Positions 13,433 through 27,962 of a DNA stretch of 64,000 nt are shown piece by piece; positions within the stretch are counted from its first letter, which is position 1; each line of letters opens with the position of its first letter. The DNA is from Chrysomallon squamiferum (lineage: Eukaryota > Mollusca > Gastropoda > Neomphalida > Peltospiridae). A program made the position numbers and the translations under genes. The notes beneath the pieces were generated by a model, which did no database searches, was not told the origin of the DNA, and saw nothing but the letters and a program-made list of their open reading frames with translations. Location: assembly GCA_012295275.1 (NCBI GenBank), contig CM022671.1, positions 3,578,565 through 3,642,564 on the forward strand, written 5' to 3'.

Positions 13433-16400
13433 CAACAACAATAACAATAACAAAGAAAATAAAAATAAAAAAGGAAAGATAATTAGAATGGATCTGATAT
13501 CAAACTTTTCTTTAGTTATGAGCAAATTATTTATTTATTTTAAATGAGCAATTATTGGATAGAGGGAAATAAATTTTAAGGCCATTATAATTTAAATCTT
13601 AAACCTGTGCTTCTTTCTTTCATTTTTTTTTTTTTTCTGAAAATCTTATGATTTATTTTACAATGGCCTCAACTTCACCATTTTTTTTTTTTTTTTTTTT
13701 CACATGATTCTTAAATATTCTTATTTTTGAACTAGTCTCCTAACACTCCCATAAACCAAGAGTTATATTAAAATTATTTTAAACAAAAAACTTTATTATT
13801 ATTTTTTAATTTATAGCTAACGTATAAAAATAAAAGATGACCATACACAGCTGCCTTTTAAAAACATTAACATGAAAAAACATGAGTGAATTATATCTGT
13901 TCACACTAACAATTAAAGTCACATATATTGAGCCCAGATGGGACAAAGATACAATGTTAGCATCAAAGTATACTTTACCCCATTTTGAGCCTTAACTCAA
14001 TGGTTTTTACTTTTAAGATGTATGTATTCTTTGATGCATACAATTTCTGAAACATACACACTAGTGTATATTCTCAACCTGAATGGTTCTGTGATAATAC
14101 ATGGGACAGGGCTGTAAAAAAGCTGTACATTTGTTATAACTTCACAACATACTACATAAATGACTGTCATTGTACTTCTATGAAAAGACAATATTTAAAT
14201 TAAGGGATATCATTTTTGGGGGAAATACATGTATATATATATATATATAAGTAGATATGTAGCACGGTGGAATGAAAAAAAAATAATAATAATAAAAAAA
14301 AAATAAACTAAGTCTTGGGTATATCTAGTAATGGAGTATTCAAGGATATTTTTCAATAAATATGTAACAGGACATACAAGTATACATCTTCTGTAAAATG
14401 TAATAAGCAAGTAATTTGGGTACATGTCAAGTAGGATGCAATACAAATACCTGATACACTAAATCTAGTACCTGGGCACAGAATCAAGTACTTTGGTACC
14501 TAACTAGCTTGAACACACAACAATCAGTGCATTTACCAAATGTCTATGAAGTCAAAAATGTCTAGGCTGCCTTTTCTATATTATTCCTAATCAAATAATT
14601 TAAATATATAAAATAAAATAATAAACAATTTGCAAAGCTGCTTAAGATTAGTACAATAATAAATTGAAACATTGTGGAAGTGACTTCCAGTCTGCTATAT
14701 TAATTTCACATCATCAACAGAATAAAAAAACACAGATACACTGACACAGTACAGTCATTTGTCAAAAACTGTTTCACACAAACATCAACAGATTAAACAA
14801 ACAACTAAACAGACACAATACAGTCATTTGTTAAAGTATGTTAGTATTTAAAATTCTCTTTTTCTATATAAAATTTAAAAGATATAACAATCCTTAAAAG
14901 TTCACATCATAAAATGCTACTTAAAATAACAAAATAAAATATACCAAATATTTATAAGAAAAAAATTGGACATCAAAAATCAGGATTTATTTCATAAGGC
15001 CTAAATCTTTCCAATCATGTAAGTTTCTTTAATATTAATTGTCTTTGGACTTTATTATTCCATTTAAAAAAAAAAAAAAAAAAATTACGGTATGTAACAT
15101 GTATTTAAAAATGCATTACATGCGAAAAAACTGCAATATGTTTTGTCTTCTTAAAATATTCCATTTTGTGCCAGTTCACAGTAGAACCCATCACATCATT
15201 TATCTACATTACAAATGTTCTGTCTGGCAAAAATCAGTATAAAAAGACCATGACAAATAATCCTAAGTCATAAAACACATAACATAAAATAAAATTCTTG
15301 AGGGACCAATATTGAGATACCAAGTTTGCTCACAGAATTAGTTAAAATGTGATCTATTTAAAACGTAGATGAGTTATTATGGATAAAACCGTCAATGTGT
15401 GCTTACTGCATTTATTCTTTGGATAAGCTCAAAACATCTGGTGGATTAAAATGTACTTTTTCTCTTTGGCCTGGTAACACTGTGACCAATTTAAAGGTGG
15501 ACAAAAAACACTAGCAGTGAACTGTGTATTTTTACTCAGTGGATCAGTTACACTATAAAACTCTACAAAATGGATGGAGTTTATTTTGGACATAACAGTT
15601 AATGCAGACTGTTAGTGAATTATTCTGTTATGAGTGAATTTGCTGTGGATATAACAGTGAACATAACAAAGTGTTGTTATATATATTTTCTTTTTGGACA
15701 TATAATGAATCTGTTATGTTATTTAAAGAGTGCAGTAATAAATAATTAAATGTGTTTAGTGTTTGAAACAGTTAAAAGCTGTAGCAGTTGGACAAATAAT
15801 GAATTAATCAAAGAATTTACTAGTTAGATAGGTTAGACCTGACCTAATTGAAAATCTGGACAAAACCACAGATGGATTCTTGTCAAGTTCCCATTATTAC
15901 ACTTTGGGCTAATTGACTTAAGACCAGTTTAAAGTGTACATGTTACAGTATGAACAAACAACATGAATTAAATTTGCACATTTCCAAATCACTGTTCTGT
16001 TTCTAGTTTTTGCTAATAAAAAAAAAAAAAAAAATTCATTAGAATCCAGTGGTATCAACATTTTCTTTTTCTTAACATTATTTCCTAATCAGAAATGAAC
16101 AAAAATCCCTTTTACACTGAGTTTATGGCCACATAACACTGGTTTACTCAGTCTATCTGGGTTTTGCTCCATTTCTATCTACAAACGAAACAGTTAAAGG
16201 AGTTAGAATTGCATTCTTACATACTTGTTATTGTATTGCTGTATTTCATTATTTGAAAAACTCAGTACTGTTACTGAGAAGATAATATGTAGATATATAA
16301 AATGTTTGTTTATAATGCAACAGGCACACTTTAAACATCAAAAAGACAAATGTAAAAACAAAACAAAATAATAATAATAAAATAAATAAATAAATAAATA

Positions 16401-19400
16401 AAAATAATAATATTAAAAATATAATAATAAAAACTTTATGATACTGGAAAGATTTATAAAATATGTGTTGTAAATAAAATGTGAACTAGAAAACCTCCCA
16501 AAATTCACATGCCAATGATATAAATGTGCCTTGAAAAATATTACCAAAATATTAACTAAGTATTATTTTTAAAAAAAACCAAGAAGGATATATATCTGCC
16601 ATTAACATAGTCTTCTAAAAAATATTATTCAATTAAACAGACAAATTTAGCACCATCACTAAAACCACATAATAATTAAAATTTAAAAATTTAAAAAACT
16701 TTTCTACATAAATTATCTCCTGGTTCATTTAGCACCATTTAATTATTAAAATTACAAAATTGTGAAAACGAATAATGAAAGATATTATTCAAACTGGTCC
16801 TATAACACACCTGTCAACTTATTTCTATTCTATAAATATTTAAAAAAAATTAATTAAAATTTTTGAGAAATGTGGAAAATTTTAAAATAATTAATATTAC
16901 CCAACACTGTCCTATCCAAATGAATTAATTTTTATTAACTTTATTAATTATGTGTTTGCTTTGACACTACAATATTAAATAAACAGAATTGTAACATATC
17001 TTTTTTTTTTACTTTTTTTTTTAAAATTATTCTTTTCTCAAAGGCTTTTTCAAGGAAAACAGATTTGTGCCATTTTTTTCATGAGTATCTAGATCAGGAT
17101 TAAAAGGTCAAGGCCTTTCCTGAATTTCCAGATTATGTAAGAATTTAAAAAGATTTGTGAATATAATTTACATTCAGTAAAGTTGACAGGCATGTTACGG
17201 TGAAATATGATAGAAAGAATTCTTGTCTCTATTTAATTAGTAAGTGACTATCAGTTGTACTAATTTCAGCAAATAATGATTTTTAAAAAAAGGATTAAAA
17301 CTATTATTAAAAAGTTTAAGAATAGGCACACTTAGTTTATTTATGACATTAATATATGAAATATATTGCATATGTAATAAATAAATAAATAAAGAAGTTA
17401 ATAACAAATTAAAAACATATCAATAAATTTTTTTTTTTAAATTCCTTTTTTGATATAAAACAGATTTAAATTTTTTCTTTCTTTGATTAACAATTTCTTT
17501 TTAAAAAAATCATAAATAAATAAATAAATAAATATTTTAAAACATTTTTAGAAAATGGAAATTTTCATTATTTCCTATTTAGTTTGACCTCAATCAGAAT
17601 TTGAGCATTTATAAAACAAAAACTTACAAAAGAATATGTTAACACTCATGGCATTACCATAACAATAAAAATTAAAAAAATAAAACAATTAGAAGAATCC
17701 CCCAAAAACCAACAACGAGAGAACTATAAAGAAATAAACAGAAATAGTACCCAAAATTAGTTACAGCCATTTTTTTTAAAAACAATTTTAATGGGGGTGG
17801 GACTGTTTTAGCTTCAGTATTAAAGTAATTGTTATTTGTTTTTTGCTTTTTGTTTTTTCACACAACTCTACCTTACTGAAGCTGAATTTGACATGTAAAG
17901 ATGTAAGTTATAATCTCAAAAAGAAGTGCTTAAAGCAGTAATAAAAATTATTTTGAGTCAGTATACAATGAGAAAAATATTTTCTCAATAAATAATTAGG
18001 GAAAAAAAAAAATTAAATAAATCAAATTTTTTTTTATAATAAATGACAATAAAAAAAAATACTCATTGTATGATGTTGCTTTGTTAAAATTGTATCATGG
18101 AAAAACAATGGCTAACAAAAGTCTAGAAATGATTTCTGAAATACGTAAAAAATTCTTCATTAAAATAGAACAGTGACATTTTTTTACAATACTGTCATGT
18201 ATGAATAATGCTTTGAAGTGAAGATAACTGGCTCTACATAAAATGTTCAGAGGCACACGTATATCAGAGTATACCATTTAGCAATATTGTCAAGAACAAT
18301 AAAATAATTTAACTGAATTTTTGTTCTTTGATTTTTTTCAAATGAAATCTGAAATTGAAAAACAAAATGAAAAAAAGACAAAGAAACAGTAAAATTAGAA
18401 AATAAACATGAAGAATAAATAAATAACAAAAATGAATTTCTGAATGCCAAGATAACTATAAAATAGAAGTATTATTATCAATTTAAAACATTATTAAATG
18501 AGCCAATTATCTTTTTCATAGTTAGCACATTGCTTCTTAAGAATACCTGCATTGGTTTTACTTTTATTTGTGTGACAGGAATGTATATTAAAACAGAATA
18601 GGTATAATATATATATATATATATATATGTTATTGTCTGTGCATTGATACCACAATTATGTAAATTAAAAATATTATTGTTTTATTATAAAAAAGCATTT
18701 TAACCATTAATGTTTTGAAAATATTTTCAATAAGACACAATTTATTTTTTATTACGTTTTTTAAAAACATACTGAAAAATCTACATATGTAACATACATA
18801 CAAAAAAACCTCACAATGGACACTTGTAACAAATACACAACTACATGGCTAGCACCTATATAATTATTAGTTAAAAAGAATTGTTCTCGCAACAACCATG
18901 ACTCAAAACGGCTAGGTTTGTAATAAATAGTAAGAAAAATATACACATCTTTACTAGTTCATAAAAACCGCTAACTAGAAAATATATAACACTATTTAGT
19001 ACATAAACAACTTTCTTACAAACAGAGTATATAAATAGTTATAAGAGAAATTTTCAAGCTCGTCAAAGTAAAAAAGACACTATAGGTTTTACAAAAAAAA
19101 AAATATTTTCAAGTTAGTTCTATAGTTATCACCATAGCACAGGCCTTGTTAAACTCATGAATATTCATGTCTTGTTTTTCATTGCTTAATAATAATTATT
19201 TTGCATGACTAAGTCTCCATGAATAATCAGACAACCAGTCAGTGTATAAAATATGCGAAATGTTTCGACATAAACTGATTGTCCTTTCTTTTCAAATTCG
19301 GATCATGAACAGTTGTAAAAAAGCCTATTTTAAAAAGTGTTATGCAAAAGTGTTTGGCACAAGGTATTTCGTTTGCTTGTGAATGTTTAAAAAAAAAGGT

Positions 19401-20671
19401 TTTTCTCCTGTTTTTTTTTTTTTCATTTATAAAACATTTACAGGTTATGGAAAATTTTATTAAGGCCTTTCATTCTTTTATTTTTTTTCTTTTATTTGGA
19501 GAAGGTGGCATTATATGCTACTATAAATTACAAAAAAAAGAAAAAAAAAAAAAAAAAATAAAGGAAACGAATAAAATTTTAAGTATTAAGGCATTTCAAA
19601 AATAAATAAATTTAAAAAAAAGATTCTTGCAAAAAAAAAAAAGTAATAATAGTGGTTGAGATAATAAAGATAATAATAATAATAATAATAATAATAATTC
19701 TGAAACAAATACAAAATTTAATAAACAGAAGTACAACAATAATTTACCACCTTGTACAATAAAGCAGTCAAACAACAAACACTGGAGTTAAAACTTCTCT
19801 CACAGAAAAGCCAGAAAATAGTACAATTATACACATTACAATTATTTGTCATTAACTTTAAAAACAACCCTCATGCAAAAAACCACTAAATATAAAGCCA
19901 ATCAACTGTTTATTTTAAAAAATTAGAAATTAAAACTGTTTTTAAAAAATCCCCAAAACAACCCAAACAATTAAAAATACCAATTAATGCCCACTGTTCT
20001 ATTGACAATTAGTATATTTGTAAATAACAGATATACACATCATTTTTATCAATGTTCACAGTGTATGTAACATGACACAGATCACTACATACCACTAACA
20101 AGCCATTTAATTTTGCCAATTTCTTGGAACTGACATAATAAAGAATGGACCAAATATCAGAAGAAAATTTTCTGGCAAAAATCCATGATGGGCAAATACA
20201 GTTTCCTGATGAAAGCTTATAAAAAAAATTACCAACACTAGCATTTCAAGACATCATGATCACATAACATTAGATTATTCGAAGCATTTTCATACCACTG
20301 TTCACTAAACAAAATATTCTCACATAACTTATGACCTAATAACATCGAGTAATTTGTCATGGACATTTGACCAGATTTTTGTAAATGGAAAGACAACAAG
20401 TTACCGAAAAAATGTTGTTGTTGCATTTGACATAGCTATAGGTCTTTGTATTGTCTTTGTAGCTGTGTATTACAGCTATATCAATTAAAACAAATGAAAC
20501 ACCTATTCTCGATGAAAAAACAGCTTTAACACGAACACATCACAAAAATGAATGCTCCATCTAAACAAGATGGAATGATAAACAATCGAACTACAATAAG
20601 ACTTGTTTCTAATTAAAATATAAAACTCAGACCTGGATGATGTTGCAGTAAGTTGATTATGCATAAACCGG

Positions 20672-20677
20672 TTTATT
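20672..20677 (-). promoter_or_regulatory. Candidate polyadenylation signal of the metallopeptidase gene
   Basis: TTTATT on the plus strand, that is AATAAA on the minus strand, about 80 bp beyond the stop codon at 20756. It is the nearest signal of this kind but further signals lie downstream. Confidence 0.4.
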
Positions 20678-20755
20678 GAATATTTACCTTATCAAAGAGC
20701 TACTCACTTATTGCTTGCTAAACTCTCTCTATTGAGCTGGGATTAGTAACAACAC

Positions 20756-23700
20756 TTAAGACTGGTCTAAATTTTCTACTCGGATTCGTTTCTTCAAGAT
20801 GTTGCCGTTGCAGTCTTCAGCAGCCACGGTGATCATGTCGGCTGCTTCTGGAAGTCCTTTCAGTTTGGATCTCTTCAGCATGAACTGACTGGGTGGCTGA
20901 TTGTCTAGAAATTCCCAGTGCTGAAACACCATTCCTCCAGGGTCACTTCGCAGCTCCACAATACGCAGGCAGTTCAGAGATTTAATGCAGTGGTTACTGA
21001 AAGAAAAAAAATGTAATGTAACATATACAACACAGCACAACAAAATTATTTTACAGATGCAAATAGGCAAGCACAGAAATTTACAAATATTATTTCCCTA
21101 TGGAAAAATATAATCAACAAAACACATCCATACCCTCATACCCACACACACACACATACACACAAAAGAGAGACAACAGGCATATCGATTGTTTAAACTA
21201 GACATTTGTGGAATCTCTAAAAAGCCTTTTTAAAATCTTTAAATTGTATTAGTCCTCGTCATCACAAGCTAGTGAAAATAAAGAAAGAAAATACAGTTAC
21301 AGCAATATATAGAGCTTTTATATACAAATATATATTTTAAAAAAACATACCTTGAAATTGTAGGTTTCTTAGTGGAAATTGCTGAAGCAGGCTTGTTGAA
21401 CCATCTGAAAAACAGACACTTGAGTTATATGGTGAATGATCAAAGAAACTGTGAACAAGAAAACAAACTGTTGCCACATTCTTCTTCTTATATTAGCAGC
21501 TAGGGATCTTTTACGTAACACAATCCCACAAAGGGTTTATATGTTAATAACCATTAATATTATTTTCAAAATGACTATTTCAAGAGCAAACATTTATTCT
21601 GCCATTAAAAACATATCAGTTATTTATTTTCTGATGTTTTTTTACGTTTCTGTGAAGACATACTTATGGAACTTGAGCATGACGGCCGATGATCTGTACC
21701 AGTGGGCGCCATCGTCAGTGAAGTGGATGTTGGGAAAGTTGAGATCAGGCTCATCTGGTGAGTTTGGCAGTGTGGAGGGAGTGGAAGAGAACGGCGACAA
21801 ACTCGACACGGAACTGATACTGGAACACGAATTTGTGAGACGCTCTGAAACAAAAATAGTTTCTTAGTTAAAAGACTTCATAATACATCCAGATGTAAGT
21901 GCTGTGAACATTCAGACTTGATAATACTGCCAGATTAACGTGACAGAAACCTATACAGTAAATTACAAGACAGGTTTAATATTCTTCAAAGCATTCATTT
22001 TATTACTGGAGACCAGCCTTTATTAATCATAAAGGATGACAAAACACACACACAGAAACATAACAACATGTCAAAGCTGTGGAAATTCTTAAAGATTGTT
22101 ATTTTGTTTCTTTCTTTTGTACTTAAAAAGAAATGAATAATGGACAGACTCATATACTGTCACAAATGCCAATACTTCTTGTGAATATATATATTCATTG
22201 TTCATGAGAAAATGCAAATAGAAAATTAAATAAAAAATTAAAACAAGTCCCAGTCACACCTTGCTGAGATGGCTTCTTGATGGCCTTTCCATCGTTGTCG
22301 AGGACAAGTTCCAGTGTGGAAGCGCCTGAAGGCCCCTGCATTATGGTTTGTTTTGTTTCAGTTCCGTCATAGTTCTTCATCGAGATGGTCAGCATGGAGG
22401 AAGACTTGACCGGCTGGAAACCAGTCTCCACCTTAACCACCAGTGGGGGTGGAGGGATGTACATGCTGCTGCTGCTGCTAGATCGACTTAACTGAAACAA
22501 AAATTAAAGTAGTAATTATAAAATAATCATATATCATAATAATACAAAAATATAACAATAAGGATTGACATTCAGATGAATATAGAATTCTTTTACTGCA
22601 GAAACCATTGTTTTATAACAAGTTTTCAGACATGGCAATAAACAAACCAGCCAGAGTCGTACACTAAATTAACATCCTGACTTTGTTAATTGCAAGAAAA
22701 TCACTCACTCTTTTAAATGGGCTGCCATAACAGACATCTTTGTAGCGTCTCTGGTAAACATCGAGACTGGACAAAGAGCTGTCGAGACTGCTGCCTGAGG
22801 GAGTTCGCGAGATGCTGTAGTTGAAGTTGTCGTCACTGTCGCGACTGTGTCCACCACGTATTCGTTGAACGGTAAATACTTTGTGCATGTCGTCGAAGCC
22901 ACGAGCCATGATTCCTGTTGGAGTGTGAGCAAGATCAAACGTGTGACTCAACTCATGAAGAGAAGCTCCCAAACCAGTTGCATAGTTGGCCCAGTAGTAC
23001 TCTCTGAAAACAGGTTAACATCTCAAAATAACAATTCAGGCTACAACTGATAAACAGTTACGTGTAGTACTGGATAACAGATAACGAATTAAACAATAAC
23101 ATGATTTAACATGTTCCAAAAGCTCTGAATATTTTTCTAACTGATCATATATGAATTAGTTGTTTCACTGTTCAGTATGCTCTGCAGTCCTAATGTTTAT
23201 TTTGAATTTTTTTATAAAACTAAACAAAAATAAATTAGTCATATACTGTGATTTTCTTATATATATTGAAAACATTTCTAAACTTTAAATGAAAAAATAT
23301 TTTGGAAGCTTACTGAAAAATCCTGAATACAAATTAATAAATCTTAATAAAGTTTAAAAATTAATTTCCTGTTTTACAACAAATACTTTAATTTTTTGAA
23401 AGGTATGAAATATAAATTATTGTTGGGTACCCTGTATAGTATAGTCATCACTGTTGAAATGAAAAAATATGTGTTTAACACCTAAAAACAGTAAGAAATA
23501 AAGAAGTATCATAAACTTATCAACAATCTGCAGACATACCTGTATGCACTGTCATCCATTAGTTTTCTGCGGTTGATTTTGCGACGATCTGTAAAACGAT
23601 CATATACTTCATCAACTGTTCTTGCCCAGGTGTGGAGATTTCCTGTTCCAAACAAGGCAAGACCTCCACCTCCTACCAAAGATTTAAACAACCATATTGA

Positions 23701-24997
23701 AGAAAAGGTTTAATTATTTAAATACCTTTTACATAACATTTAAGAGTCAGTAACAGCAGCTATATAAATGTTTTATTTTTTAATATTTTTTTTTACTGTT
23801 TTCTTTTTTAATTATATATTTTATTATTTATATTTTGTTCTATAACTTTTTATTTTATTATTTCAAACAAATAATTTTTAATGATAACATTAAATATTAA
23901 TAAAATAATGAACTCATGAATTGACTGAGTTTCCCATTTAACAAGATAGGTTGTTTCTTTTTTGTAAATAGAAATGTAAACAAATGAAAGAAAGAATGAA
24001 TAAATCATTACAAAATAGTGATATATTCAAACTATCCAGGCTTTTTGCACATTTTCTAATATGTGATGATATCAAGTAAATACGAGCCTTCCTGCTTTGC
24101 AAAAAGCTTTTAAACTGAACATCAAATTTTTATCAGCAAAAACTGGAGATCAGAAACAAAAAAAACAAAAAAATACTTGACACATTTACAAAATGCATCT
24201 GGGAAATTTCGTCATATTGCAAAACGTTATTTACAGATACTTTTCACTTAATTCAGACCTGTCTCAAACAACAAATGATTAAAATTACCTAAAGCCGTGT
24301 GTCCTTTTGTGTGACGAAGTATTTCGCTGTGGGTTTTTGGAATTTCTGCGTCGGTAGGTGGCATGTACCGAGTGAATGACATGAAGCAGTACCACTTGCA
24401 TTTATCTTTGTTGGGAAGACTGGAAGCCATTAACTCCTTGGCAAAATGATTCCACAGTTCGTTGCCTGACATGGCGTAGGCCTGATCCAGGGTGAGTTTA
24501 CTGACAAACCAGCGACACATCGGTTTCTCACTCTCGTCCCTCTCCAGCTGAAAGGTAACACGGCCAAAACCATGCTCCTTCATCTTCTCTGCCGTGAATG
24601 TCTGAATGAGCTGAGCTCCAAGAGTGATTCTCATCTGAGCACTTTCTGGAGAACAGTCTTCTTCTTCTGGACCCTGGAACCAGCCATCATCGTCTGCCAG
24701 TGAAATATACACAGGTCGAACAAAGTATGGAATGCCAGGATCTTCGTACGTCAAATGAAGAGTGAGAATCTCATCACAGTATTTAAGCTTGATGATGTTA
24801 CGTCCAAACTGCAGTGTCACTAGCAGTTTGAAACAGCCTTCGATGATCGGCCATTTTGTTGTTTCAACACTCTCAGTGCTGGAGTTCCAGACTTCTAAAA
24901 CACCATCACCAAGGAGACCATCGATTTCACCCAGCAGTAGAGGTAGGGAGTAAGTAAATACTTCTGATTCGGCTACATTGTAGACCCGGATTTTCAT
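20756..24997 (-). CDS. Putative zinc metallopeptidase, YIL108W-like (Pfam PF12044 'Metallopep'), complete 614-aa CDS
   Basis: Seven exons join in frame: 24997-24289, 23672-23540, 23003-22709, 22491-22260, 21844-21664, 21404-21351 and 20996-20756 (TAA at 20758-20756). The total is 1845 bp. Residues 1-280 hold the family's N-terminal fold, with YFVRPVYISLADDDGWFQG and LIQTFTAEKMKEHGFGRVTF. TALGGGGLALFGTGNLHTW crosses the exon 1/2 junction. The zinc site HELSHTFDLAH is at H297, E298, H301 and H307, followed by TGIMARGFD, which corresponds to a metzincin-like Met-turn region. Residues 320-460 are Ser-rich and probably disordered. The C-terminal 130 residues form a conserved block (HFTDDGAHWYRSSAVMLKFH) of unknown role. 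No signal peptide is visible, so an intracellular protein is inferred. ATG 24997 is the first in-frame ATG after an in-frame TGA in the same exon. Two earlier out-of-frame ATGs occur in the leader. Substrate unknown. Confidence 0.9.
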
Positions 24998-25048
24998 GAT
25001 ATACAAATCCAGGCATTTCCAAGATAGTCAAAGAACAATAACATAGAT
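24998..25048 (-). promoter_or_regulatory. 5' UTR part of the metallopeptidase start exon, with two upstream ATGs
   Basis: On the minus strand TATTTTATTTTTCAG precedes 25048, a good 3' splice acceptor, so the leader is probably interrupted by an intron and continues further upstream. Between the acceptor and ATG 24997 there are two out-of-frame ATGs. One opens a short uORF that ends across the main ATG (ATCATGA). The other opens a longer frame overlapping the main CDS. This suggests translation by leaky scanning. Confidence 0.5.
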
Positions 25049-25281
25049 CTGAAAAATAAAATACTGGCATTTGAAATACTACTAGTATTAACTATTATAA
25101 TTTGTATTTTTGTTTTCAGTGAAGTTATCCAGTGTAGACTGGTTTCATATTAATCATTTTGGTATTATATACTGTTCTCCTTTACAATCAGTAAATAAGA
25201 TAACTGTATTATAACATGGAATTTAACAATCTTGCTTTATTTATTTATTTTTTTTAATATAAAAAGCCATATTTCATTTAA

Positions 25282-25318
<37 letters not shown>

Positions 25319-26513
25319 TATATATATATATATAAAATTAAAGAATATATATAATTTATTTCTTGTTAATTTACTTTTCCTTCTCCTCTTTCCTTCTAAT
25401 TTGTTCCATTTCTCTAACACATTTATCAATGCAGAGTTGTCAGTATGTAACTTATGTGACTTGGCTATTTCCCAGTAAGTTGAATAACATAAAAGTTATG
25501 CAAGAATACATCTAAATTGTATAAAAAAAAGGTGAAGATATAATACATTTATTTATCTGTCAAATATGATTTATGCAGAAATTATATCTATATTAATAAT
25601 CATATTATCATTATTACTGCTACTACAAAATATATAATGACTCACTAAAGAATACTTAAACCAATACATTTATCTGTCGGCAACCGTCCTAACGTTATTG
25701 TGATTTCTACGTAAATACAGCTTTCTCATACTGAAACATTAGTTAGTGGCTTTCATTAAAATGCTCTCTAAAAACCAATGTATAAGCATTTAATAAAAAG
25801 GCTTTCTCTTTTCATAACTAATTAAGTCATACGTAACTAATTAAAATTAGTCGATATCATAACATCCGATTAGCGATTAACATTACGTCAACAAACCCAG
25901 CTGGAAAGTCAGTTCTTTACGCTAGTGTATTAATTATTTTAATTTAGTCCTGTAATTTTTAATGCTTGTCTCTTATTAAGCACAACAACGAACATGCAAC
26001 TTACACAGTCATATGATGGTAATTTGCTATTATTTGGTTTCTCGCTAGCATGAATACATCACTACCATCAAAACAGTTCTTGCGAATCATAGTGCATCGC
26101 GGTTATGTCAAGGGAGCAGTCTGTGTATTTGTTTATAATGAACCCGTTTCTGAACATATTTACTGTTTTTAAAACGGCAAATTAAGCTATGTATTAATTT
26201 TATTAAATATTTATAATAGAATTATGTAACGAATTAACGTATAAACTATCAATTATCACTATGTTAATTACAAAAGGGAGCTGTTGTCACAACATTTAGT
26301 GATTAAGTGACAACTTGAACGTAAGATCAGACATGTAATTGTGATTCCCTAGAGAAATCAAGGAATGGGTGGTTCATGCAAAAAGAACAACATTCATAAC
26401 ACAATCAATTATTCATAAATAAAAAAAAAAATAATAATAATAAAAAAAATGTTCTCAGGGTTCATATATTTTCAGAAGCAAACAAAGGGAGAAAGCTGAT
26501 GTTTATTATTATG

Positions 26514-26570
<57 letters not shown>

Positions 26571-27954
26571 GTTATTGTTATTGTTATTGTTCTTGTTGTT
26601 GTTGTTGTTGTTGTTGTTGTTGATTGATTATTTGTGGGTTTTTTTTTTTTTTTTTTTTTTTTTCGGTGGTATTTAATGATTAGATCTCTCTGTGTGTGTT
26701 TTAATAATATAAATAAATAAATATTTTAAAATATATGTATTTTATTACATACCATCACACGCGCGCACACACATAGTGGATATTTTAAAGACTGTCTCTA
26801 CTCTACACTACCCAATACTGACTACTTTGTTCACATAAAGAAAGAATAAAACATGCAACGATACATCGGACTCATTAATATAGACGTTAATTCGGTTTTG
26901 TTTGAAAGACATATCTTGTTGTTGTTTGTTCATACGTTTTTCTGGAGAAAGGGATTTAAGAATCTAATATATAAACAAAAATCCACAGTTGCCGGAATTC
27001 GGGGAACGCTTACTCATTTCTAACTAGATTGTCTTAATATACCGGATGTTTTGAATTAATCGGAAACTATGAGTAAAAGGAGTCATCATCTTAAAGGATC
27101 TGTTTGGTGATGCGAAGAAACTGTCTAAATATATTCTGCATATTTCTAAGTTATTTTTATTTAATTTTTCACCATATCGGCATATGTTATAATGTTTTAT
27201 AACCATTTAGTTCCTACGTTTATATAATGCTACAGTTTTGTACTGCTGCCGCTGCCACTACTACTATTACTACTACTACTACTGCTAATAATAATAATAA
27301 TAATAATAATAATACAATAAAATAAAAATACAGAAATGAATCTTGAATCAGCTCGAGTGCTTTCATAATTACGGATGAATTTGAATTGCAACTAAGAGCG
27401 AGACAAATATTTAAAGTTATCGAGACTCGTATTGGCCGTTGATTATAAAATGTTCAAAATGTATTTGAGAAATTGATGCGTAAAGCGCCATTATATAATA
27501 TTAAAAACAAACATCTAGTATCAAATATCAGAATTAGGAACTGAAGCTGAATATCGAAATTTATTAAAGGGTATTAAAATAAATACAGTTATTTCTTGGA
27601 TGTTGTTAGCGATCGATTTGGTCTGTGGACCAATGTTATCTTTTAAATCTAATTAATATCGTTATTTTGAATACGATTAATTCATGACATATTAACCTTA
27701 GAAGACAGAGATAAATAACTTTCGGGCACAGGTAAAGAATATCATCGTTTGGTTAATAACATAAAGATGATTTCCGACCGTTCGCGCATCTGCTTAACCG
27801 TGTACCGGCTTAGCCTTTAGCCAGGATCGGACAAAATGATTTAGGTCTGAATAGAACTTAGTAATTTTCTTTTAATTGTAAACGCTTGATTTTTGTAAAA
27901 ATAATTCTCTGGTATGTTTATTTTTCTGTACAAGTTTTTGCCATTTTATTTTAG
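25049..27954. other. 2.9-kb divergent intergenic region with probable promoters of both neighbours
   Basis: The metallopeptidase gene reads left and the cytospin gene reads right. Both have an acceptor just before their start exon, so noncoding first exons should lie inside this interval. I cannot place them. Repeats include (AAT)n/(TA)n at 25285-25335 and (ATT)n-(GTT)n-poly-T at 26512-26663. Less AT-biased patches occur near 26040-26130 and 27760-27840 and are candidate promoter or first-exon sites. No coding region is visible. Confidence 0.5.
26512..26663. repeat. (ATT)n-(GTT)n-poly-T compound tract
   Basis: About 20 ATT units give way to GTTATT and then GTT units, followed by roughly 22 T. 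Located between the two divergent genes. Confidence 0.9.
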
Positions 27955-27962
27955 ATCCAGCC

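Larger units (their letters stand above)
2700..20755. other. 18-kb gene-poor, AT-rich interval between two convergent genes
   Basis: I find no convincing exon on either strand. Open frames here are short and low-complexity. The content is long homopolymers (poly-T near 7160 and 7880, poly-A near 8338), (AAT)n and other microsatellites, two minisatellites (9085-9245 and 10690-11255) and one Tigger-like element (6283-6553). Part of the right side may be 3' UTR of the metallopeptidase gene on the minus strand. Noncoding transcripts cannot be excluded from sequence alone. Confidence 0.7.

Noticed and set aside
21436-21867. 143-codon open frame on the plus strand over the metallopeptidase gene
   Set aside because: Its right half is antisense to exon 21844-21664 of the minus-strand gene, whose splice sites and protein family fit well; the left half is intron.
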